Assembly: GCF_900177645.1 (NCBI RefSeq)
Contig: NZ_FXAO01000001.1
Span: 894,712-958,711, forward strand
Length of the DNA stretch: 64,000 bases
From: Arenibacter troitsensis
GTDB taxonomy: Bacteria; Bacteroidota; Bacteroidia; Flavobacteriales; Flavobacteriaceae
Direction: 5' to 3'
Numbering within the stretch: position 1 is the stretch's first letter; every line of letters starts with the position of its first letter. Below, in pieces: positions 18,480-27,509 of this stretch. The notes under the pieces were generated by a model. That model saw only the letters and a list, made by a program, of their open reading frames with translations, did no database searches and had not been told where the DNA came from. The translations under genes and the position numbers were made by a program.

Positions 18480-20807
18480 ATGAAAAAGACAATAATTCAA
18501 AGCTTTTTAGTGATTCTGCTAGTTCTCCTGATGGGGTGTGGAGAGGAGAGCAAAACTATTTTTACGGAGAATGATCTAAGTATTGTTCCCAAACCTTTGG
18601 AAATGAAATTTAACCAAGGGGCATTTAGGTTTACCAAGGACACCAAATTGGTGGTGGAGAAGGATAAAGCCCATGTCCTAGAAGCATTGCAAAATAAATT
18701 TGTTTCGGCAGCCGGATGGAAATTGGAAGTGGTAGAGACGGTGCCTAGTAGGAATTTTGTACTATTATCCATAGATCCGTCCTTGGCCGAGGAGGACTAC
18801 AATCTAAAAGTAACGGATGATCAGGTGATTATTGAGGCCCAAGGTTATAATGGATTCTTGTATGGTTTGGAAACGATTAGACAATTACTTCCGGTTGCCA
18901 TAGAAAGTAAAAGCGTGGTTGCCAATATTAATTGGGATATTCCCCATGTGGAAATAAAGGATAGTCCTCGTTTTAAATGGCGAGGTTTTATGTTGGATGT
19001 TTCTAGGCATTTTTTCGACAAGAACTATGTTTTGGCCACTATAGATCAATTGGCATTGCTGAAGATGAACACCCTACATCTTCATTTGGTAGATGACCAA
19101 GGCTGGCGTATAGAAATAAAAAAATATCCAAAATTAACAGAAATAGGAGGCTTTAGGGTGGACCAAGAGAATAAGCCTTGGAATGCTAGACCAACTCCTG
19201 AATTGGGGACTGAGACCACATATGGTGGATTTTATACCCAGGAAGATATTAAAGAAATTGTGGCTTATGCCGAGAGCAGGGGCGTAACTGTGGTTCCCGA
19301 AATTGAAATGCCCGCCCACGTCATGAGCGCTATAGCGGCTTATCCTGAATTATCATGTTTCCAAAATCCGATCATGGTACCTTCCGGAGGGGTATGGCCC
19401 ATCACTGAAATATATTGTGCTGGGAAAGATTCAACTTTCGAGTTTTTGGAGAATGTTTTATTGGAGGTGATGGAATTGTTTCCCTCACAATACATTCATG
19501 TAGGCGGTGATGAGGCTGCCAAGACCAATTGGAAGATATGTCCTGATTGCAAAAAAAGAGTGGCAAAAGAGGGCTTGGCCAATGTTGAGGAACTTCAAAG
19601 CTACTTTATTCAGCGCATGGAACGTTTTTTAAGTTCCAAGGGAAGAATTTTATTGGGTTGGGATGAAATATTGGAAGGTGGCTTGGCTCCGGGCGCAACC
19701 GTTATGAGTTGGCGAGGGGTAAAAGGTGGCTTGGAGGCCTCCGAAGCCGGCCATGATGTAGTTATGACCCCTAATTCACATTGTTATTTTGATTATTACC
19801 AAGGGGACCAAGATGCAGAGCCCTTGGCTTGGGGTGGTAATTTACCGCTAAGTAAGGTCTATCAATTTGATCCTGTGGTTGAAGGGATGAGTGAGGAGCA
19901 GGCCAAGCATGTTTTGGGAGGTCAGGCTAATTTATGGACGGAATACGTCCCGACCAATGACCAAGCGGAGTATATGACCTATCCGCGTTTGGCTGCCTTG
20001 GCAGAAGCTGTTTGGAGTAGCAAGGATAATAGAAATTGGGACGATTTCTCAAACAGGGTAAGCAGTCTTTTTAAGAGATATGGCGCTATGGGGGTCAATT
20101 ATGCCAAAAGTGCCTATCAGGTAACTACGGAGACTTCGGTCAATACTGAAAACGCAGTTATTTCAATCGCCCTTATGTCGGAATTCCCCAATGCAGAGAT
20201 TCGCTATACTATAGATGGTAGTGATATTACTTCGGCTTCTGAAAAGTATACTACTCCTATAGACATCAAAAATACGACTACCATTAAGGCCCAAGTTTTT
20301 AAAGAAAATCAACCTGTTGGTGCCTTATATGAAAAAACGATCACCTATCATAAAGCTGTTGGGAAACCCGTAAACTATATCAATAAATATCACGACAGTT
20401 ATCAGGGAGCCAAAGAATTGGGGATGGTGAATGTAGTTCGCGGTTCCAAAAATTTTCACGACGGACAATGGCAAGGATGGTTGGGTGATGATATGGAATT
20501 GGTGATCGATATGGAGTCTCCTACGGAATTGGAAAAAATATCTGTTGGTGCTTTGGAAAATCAAGGTTCTGGGATCTACTTTCCAATTCAAGTGGAAGTT
20601 TTCCTTTCGGATGATGGCAAAACCTTCAAAAGTGCAGGAATCGTGAAACGGGATTATGCGGCAAACAATGGTTCGGAATTAAAGGATTTTATAATCGAAA
20701 TAGAGAGACAAACCACTAGATACATTAAGGTAAAGGCAACAAATTTGGGTACTCCGCCCACAGGAGGTGGCTCTTGGATGTTTATAGATGAGGTGGTTGT
20801 GGAGTAG
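18480..20807 (+). CDS. GH20 beta-N-acetylhexosaminidase lipoprotein with C-terminal binding module
   Basis: Removes terminal beta-linked GlcNAc/GalNAc. The start at 18480 (GGGAG just upstream) gives a lipoprotein signal ending in LLMGC; an ATG at 18456 only adds a polar extension. Residues ~30-145 are the GH20b-like domain and ~150-520 the catalytic barrel, with DVSRHFF, HLHLVDDQGWRIE and the catalytic Asp-Glu pair of HVGGDE (344-345). A chitobiase-type domain (IRYTIDGSD) and an F5/8C-like module ending SWMFIDEVVVE complete the protein. The lipobox points to an outer-membrane or periplasmic enzyme. The module is shared with the cytochrome protein at 6176 and the DUF4838 protein at 23370. Confidence 0.93.
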   Translation: MKKTIIQSFLVILLVLLMGCGEESKTIFTENDLSIVPKPLEMKFNQGAFRFTKDTKLVVEKDKAHVLEALQNKFVSAAGWKLEVVETVPSRNFVLLSIDPSLAEEDYNLKVTDDQVIIEAQGYNGFLYGLETIRQLLPVAIESKSVVANINWDIPHVEIKDSPRFKWRGFMLDVSRHFFDKNYVLATIDQLALLKMNTLHLHLVDDQGWRIEIKKYPKLTEIGGFRVDQENKPWNARPTPELGTETTYGGFYTQEDIKEIVAYAESRGVTVVPEIEMPAHVMSAIAAYPELSCFQNPIMVPSGGVWPITEIYCAGKDSTFEFLENVLLEVMELFPSQYIHVGGDEAAKTNWKICPDCKKRVAKEGLANVEELQSYFIQRMERFLSSKGRILLGWDEILEGGLAPGATVMSWRGVKGGLEASEAGHDVVMTPNSHCYFDYYQGDQDAEPLAWGGNLPLSKVYQFDPVVEGMSEEQAKHVLGGQANLWTEYVPTNDQAEYMTYPRLAALAEAVWSSKDNRNWDDFSNRVSSLFKRYGAMGVNYAKSAYQVTTETSVNTENAVISIALMSEFPNAEIRYTIDGSDITSASEKYTTPIDIKNTTTIKAQVFKENQPVGALYEKTITYHKAVGKPVNYINKYHDSYQGAKELGMVNVVRGSKNFHDGQWQGWLGDDMELVIDMESPTELEKISVGALENQGSGIYFPIQVEVFLSDDGKTFKSAGIVKRDYAANNGSELKDFIIEIERQTTRYIKVKATNLGTPPTGGGSWMFIDEVVVE

Positions 20808-20844
20808 TTTGGGCGTTTTGAAAACACACGCTTAGCCTTCCGCT

Positions 20845-21061
20845 GTAAACACTCCCCTAACCCCTTTCGAGTGGGGGATGGTAACGGATATTAAAATGTA
20901 AATAGGATTTCATAGGGAGTAGAATTTGGGAAGAGGAGATTTATTTCTGGATTCAATATTTCTTTGAAAATAATGGTAATAAATATGTTTTGTTGAGAGG
21001 ATAAACTTTATCAATAGGGCACAGAAAAATCCCCTCTTGAGAGGGGCTGGGGGTGTGTAAA
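20845..21061. repeat. Pair of inverted GC-rich palindromic repeats
   Basis: The block at 20845-20880 (ACACTCCCCTAACCCCTTT-like) and the block at 21028-21061 (TCCCCTCTTGAGAGGGGCTG-like) are imperfect reverse complements, facing each other across ~150 bp. The second has a perfect CCCCTCTTGAGAGGGG hairpin. This type of C-rich hairpin is a dispersed intergenic repeat in many Flavobacteria. It fills the 303-bp gap between GH20 and GH92. Confidence 0.55.
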
Positions 21062-21110
21062 TTTGAGATTGAAGTACCCTCAATGCAAACATAAATAGCA
21101 AAGAACAACT

Positions 21111-23351
21111 ATGGGTTTACAACATAAAATAGGATTGATACTGATAGCATTCACCCTTGGCGTTTATGGTCAAAAGCAACCGGTAGATTATGTGAACCCC
21201 TTTATAGGGACTTCAAATTTCGGGACCACCAATCCAGGGCCTATTGCCGTTAGGGGTATGGTGAGTGTATCCCCCTTTAATGTGGCGGGTCCTAAAAATT
21301 TACCTTTGGAAAAAGACAGTCGATGGTTGTCAACCCCATATGTAAAGGAGAATACTTTTCTAACTGGATTTAGTCACCTTAACCTTAGCGGGGTAGGCTG
21401 TCCGGAACTGGGGGTAATCTTGGCCATGCCCACCACAGGTGAACTTGAAGTTGATTATTTAAAATACGGTACCTCCTATTCCAATGAGGTGTCTAAAGTA
21501 GGATACTATTCCAATACCTTGGATGATTATAATATAAAGGTAGAGGCCACGGCAACCACTAGGGTAGGGGTAAGTAAGTATTTCTTTCCGGCAGGGGATG
21601 CCAATATTCTTATAAATCTAGGCTTGGGACTTACCAATGAACAAGGTGCCACTATAAAGGTAGTTTCACCTACGGAAATTGAAGGGGTCCGTTCTGTTGG
21701 ATCGTTTTGCTATTACAAACCTGAGGAAGCCTATCCGGTATATTTTGTAGCACAATTCTCTAAGCCGGCCGACGAATTTGGGGTTTGGAAAAAGCCGACC
21801 ACCTATAAAGGTGCCGAGGCGGAATGGATGGGCTATAATGGAAAGACCAGAATAATGCCCGGATATGCCATGGAAGTGGTGGGCGATAGTATAGGCAGCT
21901 ATATGCGTTATAATTTCAAAGCGCCTACGGTAGTGGAAATGAAAGTTGGAATTTCCTATGTCAGCATTGAAAACGCCCGTGAAAATCTTGAAAAGGAAAC
22001 ATCAACGCGGAGTTTTGACCAAATTTTGGCGGAGTCCAAGGAGAATTGGAACGGATATTTGTCCAAAATTGAGGTAGAAGGAGGTTTTGAAGAGGATAAA
22101 ATCAAGTTTTATACGGCTCTGTACCACACATTAATACACCCCAGTACCCTTAATGATTATAATGGGGATTATCCTAAAATGAGAACCAGGGAAACTTTAA
22201 GGACCCAGGATACCAGATATACCGTGTTTTCCTTATGGGATACGTATCGTAATCTGCATCAGCTTATGAGTTTGGTTTATCCAAGACAACAATCCGATAT
22301 GGTAAAAAGTATGCTACAAATCTATGATGAAAGTGGGTGGTTGCCGAAATGGGAGTTGAATGCCACGGAAACCACCACTATGGTTGGGGATCCGGCCGGA
22401 ATTGTTATCGCTGATACCTATTTGAAGGGTGTAAAGGATTTTGATGTGGAAAAGGCCTATATGGCAATGGTAAAAAGTGCAGATCAAATTCAGGATAATC
22501 CCCTTCGCCCAGGACTAAAGGATTATTTGGAAAAGGGATATCTGACCACCAAAACTACCAATAGTGGATCGGTTTCTACTACCCAGGAGTACAATATTTC
22601 AGATTATGCCATAGCCCAACTGGCCAAGGCCTTAGGCAAGAAGAAAGATTATCAGCGCTTCTCCAAGAGGTCTATTTCTTATAGGAATCTTTTCGACAAG
22701 GAATTTAATCTTTTAAGACCTAAAAATGACGATGGATCATGGTTGACCCCCTATAACCCGGAAGACGGGGCCAACTTCGTAAAAAATCTAGGGTTTATAG
22801 AGGGCAATGCATGGCAGTATTCATTTATGGTCACCCATGACACCAAAGGTCTTATGCAACTAATGGGCGGGTCAAAACCTTTTGTAAATAGATTGCAGGA
22901 TGTCTTTGATAAGGGGCATTTTGATATGGCCAATGAACCGGATATCGCCTACCCGTATTTATTCAATTATGTAAAAGGAGAGGAAAGACGGACCCAGCAA
23001 ATGGTTTCAGAATTGCTGGATACGTATTATAAGAATTCTCCAGATGGACTGCCTGGAAATGACGATACGGGTACTATGTCTGCCTGGGCCGTTTTTTCAA
23101 TGATGGGGATATATCCCGTAAGTCCTTCAAATCCAATTTATACCATAACAACACCTAGGTTTAATAAGATAACCATACATTTGGATAGTGATTATTACCA
23201 ACAGGAAAAAATCACTATAATTTCAAACTTTTCGGAGGAGCATCGGTTTATTGACAATATTAAGATTGAGGGGAAACCGCACAAGGGATATTTTTTAAGT
23301 CATGATGAATTGGTAAACGGCAAAACTTTGGAATTGAAATTGGACAAATAG
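21111..23351 (+). CDS. GH92 family alpha-mannosidase
   Basis: Exported 746-residue calcium-dependent exo-alpha-mannosidase. A signal peptide ends near residue 20 (GVYG^Q). The N-terminal domain begins VDYVNPFIGTSNFGTTNPGP, as in all GH92. The catalytic domain contains IEGNAWQYSF (general acid Glu564) and GNDDTGTMSAWAVF (649-662, acidic base pair), followed by GIYPVSPSNPIY. Family members remove alpha-1,2, -1,3 or -1,4 mannose from N-glycans or mannans. Together with GH20, GH29 and GH130 this argues for an N-glycan-like substrate. Confidence 0.95.
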   Translation: MGLQHKIGLILIAFTLGVYGQKQPVDYVNPFIGTSNFGTTNPGPIAVRGMVSVSPFNVAGPKNLPLEKDSRWLSTPYVKENTFLTGFSHLNLSGVGCPELGVILAMPTTGELEVDYLKYGTSYSNEVSKVGYYSNTLDDYNIKVEATATTRVGVSKYFFPAGDANILINLGLGLTNEQGATIKVVSPTEIEGVRSVGSFCYYKPEEAYPVYFVAQFSKPADEFGVWKKPTTYKGAEAEWMGYNGKTRIMPGYAMEVVGDSIGSYMRYNFKAPTVVEMKVGISYVSIENARENLEKETSTRSFDQILAESKENWNGYLSKIEVEGGFEEDKIKFYTALYHTLIHPSTLNDYNGDYPKMRTRETLRTQDTRYTVFSLWDTYRNLHQLMSLVYPRQQSDMVKSMLQIYDESGWLPKWELNATETTTMVGDPAGIVIADTYLKGVKDFDVEKAYMAMVKSADQIQDNPLRPGLKDYLEKGYLTTKTTNSGSVSTTQEYNISDYAIAQLAKALGKKKDYQRFSKRSISYRNLFDKEFNLLRPKNDDGSWLTPYNPEDGANFVKNLGFIEGNAWQYSFMVTHDTKGLMQLMGGSKPFVNRLQDVFDKGHFDMANEPDIAYPYLFNYVKGEERRTQQMVSELLDTYYKNSPDGLPGNDDTGTMSAWAVFSMMGIYPVSPSNPIYTITTPRFNKITIHLDSDYYQQEKITIISNFSEEHRFIDNIKIEGKPHKGYFLSHDELVNGKTLELKLDK

Positions 23352-23369
23352 GTCAAAATTGTATCTGGA

Positions 23370-25613
23370 ATGAAAATGATAATGGCAAATATCAAAACCC
23401 TAAGTCTCTTATTAATATTATGGATTTTCACCTCTTGTAATAGGGATGGAATTGAACTTGTTCAGGAGGGCCAGTCCAATTATGAAATTGTAATTATGGG
23501 TCGTGCCACCGAAAGTCAGCATGAATCTGCCGAGATATTGCAACGTTATCTATATGAAATAAGTGGGGCCAAACTGGGAATAGTTGAAGAAGCCTCGCAG
23601 ACAGTTGAAAAGCAAAAAATTTATTTGGGTATAGATTATGAAAGGCATTTGGAGGCAGATGGGATATCCATAAGGACCTTGGACAAAAACCTTTTATTAT
23701 CCGGCGGGTCCGATAAGGCTACCAAATATGCGGTATATGAATTTCTGGAACGTTATCTAAATTGTAGGTGGTATGCCCCCGAAGTTGAAAAAATACCCGT
23801 TTCCAAAACGATTGATCTTCCGGCATTGGATTATGTACATACCCCTGATATTACTACTAGAACGGTACACTCAAGATTGTTTTATGATAACCCAGACTAT
23901 GCGGAACAGCAGAAGGTAACCCATGAATCCTTCCCTACCTATGTGCCCAGTGCAAGGGTGCACACCTTCCACAAGTTTTTGCCCGAAGAAAAATTCTACA
24001 AATCCAATCCGGAATATTATGCCTTAAGGGGAGACCAAAGGCTGCCTACCCAATTGTGTTTAACCAATCCTGATGTTTTGGCCATTGTTAAGGATTCGGT
24101 AGCTTCTTTGTTCAAACAATATCCCGAGTCCCAGGTTATATCTGTAAGTCAGGATGATAATCAGCAACATTGCCAGTGCGACAATTGTAGTAAAATAGAT
24201 GGGGAAGAGGGGAGTCCGTCTGGCTCTATGATACGATTTGTAAATGAAGTGGCGGCTGATTTTCCTGATAAAACGATTTCTACCTTGGCCTATCAATATA
24301 CTAGAAAGCCTTGTAAGACCAAGCCATTGGAAAATGTTTTGATTACACTTACTTCTATAGAATGCGACAGAAGTGCACCTATTGCCGAAAAATGTGCGGA
24401 TTTTGCAAACGATTTAGTGGGGTGGGGAAAATTGACCCAGAACATTAGGATCTGGGATTATACAACCCAGTTTACCAATTTTTTTGCCCCCTTTCCCAAT
24501 ATCCATACACTTCAGCCCAATATTCAATTGTTTCGTGACAACAACGCAAAATGGGTTTTTGAACAGCACAGTAACAATCCCAGTGAACTTTTTGAGCTTA
24601 GGTCTTATATTACTGCAAAACTGCTTTGGAATCCGGATCAAAACCTGGATGCCCTGTTAACGGATTTTACAAGTGGTTATTATGAAGAGGCAGGCATTTA
24701 TATAAAAGAGTACATAGATGAAATTCATGCCAAGTTAGAGGAGGATAAGGATTTTTTTCTATTCCTCTACGGTGATCCGTCAGAGGCATTTTCATCCTAT
24801 TTAAGTCCGGACTTACTTTCCAAATATTCCCAATTATTTGATGATGCGGAAAAGGCAGTGGCCAAAAAACCAGAAATCTTGGCACGTGTAAAAGTGGCGC
24901 GCTTGGGGGTAGATTTAGCCGAATTGGAGGCCAGTAGGAAGAATATTAACGACAGATATAGACTTTTGATTCCCAATGAGGAAGGTAAAAAAATAATAAA
25001 TCCACTGGTAACCACATTACTGGATAATTTTAAGGCAATCAGTGCCAAGAACAATATAACCTTAATGAATGAAATGGGTTTTACCGTAACGGAGTATTTG
25101 GCAAATTACATGTCCGCACTGGAAGTAATAAGAATGCCCAACGTTGCCATGGGTAAAAAAGTGGTCACCATAACGAAACCAAAAAAATACGCTAAGGAGG
25201 ATCCCATGGCGCTTACGGATGGAGCCTTGGGAGGAAGTGGCTTTTATGCCAACTGGTTGGGGTATGAGGGCAAAGATATGGAGGTAGTCGTAGATTTAGG
25301 TGAACCAATAAATATAAGCACCATTTCCCTGGCATTTTTGCAGGTTACCAATCACATCGTTTTTTTTCCTGAGAAAGTTACCTATTCTGGTTCCTTGGAT
25401 AATCGGCATTTTGAAAATTTTGGGACCATTAACAATCCCTTTCCATTGACCAAGGAAAGCAAGGTTAACGATATTCAATTTTTTAAATTGGATTTTGATA
25501 AAAGGAATGCACGATATATTAAGGTTCTGGCTAAAAATACAAATACACCTTATTGGCATCATGCAGCAGGCTTGCCTTCTTGGCTTTTTGCCGATGAAAT
25601 AATAATTAATTAA
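23370..25613 (+). CDS. DUF4838 lipoprotein with C-terminal F5/8C-like module
   Basis: 747 residues. A lipoprotein signal ends with FTSCN. Residues ~30-130 resemble the GH67/GH20b-like N-terminal domain (ESAEILQRYLYEISG, SGGSDKATKYAVYEFLERYL). The central DUF4838 region includes VISVSQDDNQQHCQCDNC with a Cys cluster, TLAYQYTRKP and WDYTTQFTNFFAPFPN. The last ~140 residues form the same binding module as in the GH20 and cytochrome proteins, ending SWLFADEIIIN. DUF4838 proteins are suspected glycoside hydrolases of Bacteroidota; no activity is assigned here. It starts 18 bp after GH92 and ends 11 bp before GH29. Confidence 0.85.
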   Translation: MKMIMANIKTLSLLLILWIFTSCNRDGIELVQEGQSNYEIVIMGRATESQHESAEILQRYLYEISGAKLGIVEEASQTVEKQKIYLGIDYERHLEADGISIRTLDKNLLLSGGSDKATKYAVYEFLERYLNCRWYAPEVEKIPVSKTIDLPALDYVHTPDITTRTVHSRLFYDNPDYAEQQKVTHESFPTYVPSARVHTFHKFLPEEKFYKSNPEYYALRGDQRLPTQLCLTNPDVLAIVKDSVASLFKQYPESQVISVSQDDNQQHCQCDNCSKIDGEEGSPSGSMIRFVNEVAADFPDKTISTLAYQYTRKPCKTKPLENVLITLTSIECDRSAPIAEKCADFANDLVGWGKLTQNIRIWDYTTQFTNFFAPFPNIHTLQPNIQLFRDNNAKWVFEQHSNNPSELFELRSYITAKLLWNPDQNLDALLTDFTSGYYEEAGIYIKEYIDEIHAKLEEDKDFFLFLYGDPSEAFSSYLSPDLLSKYSQLFDDAEKAVAKKPEILARVKVARLGVDLAELEASRKNINDRYRLLIPNEEGKKIINPLVTTLLDNFKAISAKNNITLMNEMGFTVTEYLANYMSALEVIRMPNVAMGKKVVTITKPKKYAKEDPMALTDGALGGSGFYANWLGYEGKDMEVVVDLGEPINISTISLAFLQVTNHIVFFPEKVTYSGSLDNRHFENFGTINNPFPLTKESKVNDIQFFKLDFDKRNARYIKVLAKNTNTPYWHHAAGLPSWLFADEIIIN

Positions 25614-25624
25614 ATCCCTTATAA

Positions 25625-27115
25625 ATGAACACTTTTAAAAACAGATTAAGATCACTTTGGTTGGCCGTAATATTGGGCTTTGTTTGCCAGGGAATTACCG
25701 CACAGGCCATCTATGAAGACGAAAGGTACGTTCCCGAGACCGATCCCTTGGTCTTGGAAAAATTGGAAGAATGGCAAGATTTGAAATTTGGTCTTCTTAT
25801 GCATTGGGGGACATATAGTCAGTGGGGTATTGTGGAATCGTGGTCGTTATGCCCCGAAGAATATGGTTGGTGCGAACGGACCAAGGGTTCTAATCCCAGT
25901 GATTACAATACGTATAAAAAAGAATATGAAGGCTTGCAGAAGACCTTTAATCCTGTGAAATTTGACCCTGACAAATGGGCCAAGGCGGCAAAGAATGCCG
26001 GAATGAAGTACGTGGTATTCACCACCAAGCACCATGATGGCTTTTCTATGTTCGATTCCAAATACACGGATTACAAAATTACAGATCCGAAAACCCCATT
26101 CTCGACCAATCCTAAAGCCAATATCACCAAGGAAGTTTTCAATTCTTTTAGGGAACAGGGATTATGGGCCGGGGCCTATTTTTCCAAACCAGATTGGAAT
26201 ACCCCTACTTATTGGGATCCCTATTACCCACCTAGGGACCGCAATGTTAATTATGAGCCCGAGGCAAACCCTGAAAAATGGCAGGCATACATCGATTTTA
26301 CCCACAATCAAATATTGGAACTACTAACAGATTACGGCAAGGTGGATATCTTGTGGTTGGATGGCGGCTGGGTGGCCAAAACGCCAAAATCCGAAATTAC
26401 CAATTGGTATGAACAGCAATTGGTTAACAATGACAACGGGTATTTAAAGAACCGTATTGTTAACCAGGACATAAAGATGGACGAATTAGTGGTCAAGGCC
26501 AGGGAAAAGCAGCCTGGCTTAATTGTGGTGGACCGTGCCGTTCACGGTAAAAATCAAAATTATTTGACCCCGGAAAATAGGGTACCGGAAAAGCCGCTTC
26601 CCTATCCTTGGGAGTCTTGTATTATAGCCGGCGGTGGTTGGTCCTATTCTTTTAATGCCCAATATATGTCCGGACGTGAGGCGATCCATACCTTGGTGGA
26701 TATAGTGGCCAAGGGAGGAAACTTGTTGTTGAACGTAGCTCCAAGCCCAGAAGGGGAATGGGATGAAGGGGCGTACCAATTGTTGAATGAAATTGGGGAT
26801 TGGATGTCGGTAAACAAGGAGGCCATATACGGCACACGGTCTTTGGCCCCTTTTAAGTTTGGCAACGTATGTGTTACTGCCAAACCAGATGGCGCAGTCT
26901 ACCTCACCTATCTAGTAGAAAAAGGGCAAACATCCCTGCCTACCGAAATTGTATTTCCAGATTTTAAACCAAAAAGGAGTGTTAAGGCGCAACTTTTGGG
27001 AGGTAAACAAAAGTTAAAATGGATCCAAAAAGACGAAGGTATGGCTCTTCAGCTTCCTAGGGATCTTTGGGGTAAATTGCTGGGGACCGAAGCGTTTGTT
27101 ATAAAAATTAAATAA
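25625..27115 (+). CDS. GH29 alpha-L-fucosidase
   Basis: Exported 496-residue enzyme that releases alpha-linked L-fucose. The signal peptide ends near GITAQ^A. The catalytic barrel shows KFGLLMHWGTYSQWGI, KYVVFTTKHHDGF, YFSKPDWN and VDILWLDGGWV with the nucleophile Asp246. The C-terminal domain is a short beta-sandwich. The CERTKG insertion after the first strand and the GAYFSKPDW form look closer to the regio-selective (GH29-B type) branch than to the pNP-fucose-active branch, but this is only an impression. It ends the enzyme gene cluster; a terminator follows at 27283. Confidence 0.93.
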   Translation: MNTFKNRLRSLWLAVILGFVCQGITAQAIYEDERYVPETDPLVLEKLEEWQDLKFGLLMHWGTYSQWGIVESWSLCPEEYGWCERTKGSNPSDYNTYKKEYEGLQKTFNPVKFDPDKWAKAAKNAGMKYVVFTTKHHDGFSMFDSKYTDYKITDPKTPFSTNPKANITKEVFNSFREQGLWAGAYFSKPDWNTPTYWDPYYPPRDRNVNYEPEANPEKWQAYIDFTHNQILELLTDYGKVDILWLDGGWVAKTPKSEITNWYEQQLVNNDNGYLKNRIVNQDIKMDELVVKAREKQPGLIVVDRAVHGKNQNYLTPENRVPEKPLPYPWESCIIAGGGWSYSFNAQYMSGREAIHTLVDIVAKGGNLLLNVAPSPEGEWDEGAYQLLNEIGDWMSVNKEAIYGTRSLAPFKFGNVCVTAKPDGAVYLTYLVEKGQTSLPTEIVFPDFKPKRSVKAQLLGGKQKLKWIQKDEGMALQLPRDLWGKLLGTEAFVIKIK

Positions 27116-27282
27116 GGAATTCTCTGGCGAAAATCGAATTTAGTGAGCTAATTGGTACAAAATATTGGTGACATGGGACGTTTAAAGTTGCCAAACCAAA
27201 TAGCTGACAAACCTAATATGAAAGGCATTCTATTGCTATAGTGATTAACATATTTTATCATAAATTAATCATAAAATACCCT

Positions 27283-27320
27283 AACACCCTTATAGTTCTG
27301 TAACTATGAGGGTGTTTTTT
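27283..27320 (+). terminator. Rho-independent terminator after the enzyme genes
   Basis: AACACCCT-ATAGTT pairs with AACTAT-AGGGTGTT around a CTGT loop and is followed by a run of six T. It separates the GH cluster from the SusC/SusD unit. Confidence 0.85.
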
Positions 27321-27358
27321 ATCAGTGAAAATCACATTTTTTATTCGTGTTCACTACT

Positions 27359-27368
27359 AAAACGTTTT
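27359..27368. promoter_or_regulatory. AAAACGTTTT palindrome upstream of susC-like gene
   Basis: A 10-bp perfect palindrome 141 bp upstream of the SusC start, in the 394-bp gap that otherwise contains only the terminator and a long AT-rich leader. The AACGTT core resembles LacI-family operators. No LacI gene is in the window. Confidence 0.3.
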
Positions 27369-27509
27369 CGGAAATATGTCATTAGGCTTTCAGCAATTGT
27401 TATTAGTCGAATTAATTTCTTTACCTAAGCGGGAAAATCAAAATTTAGTAATTATTTAACATTAGGGTAACCCCCTTAACATCTAATTAACTAACTAAAA
27501 ATTATTAGT

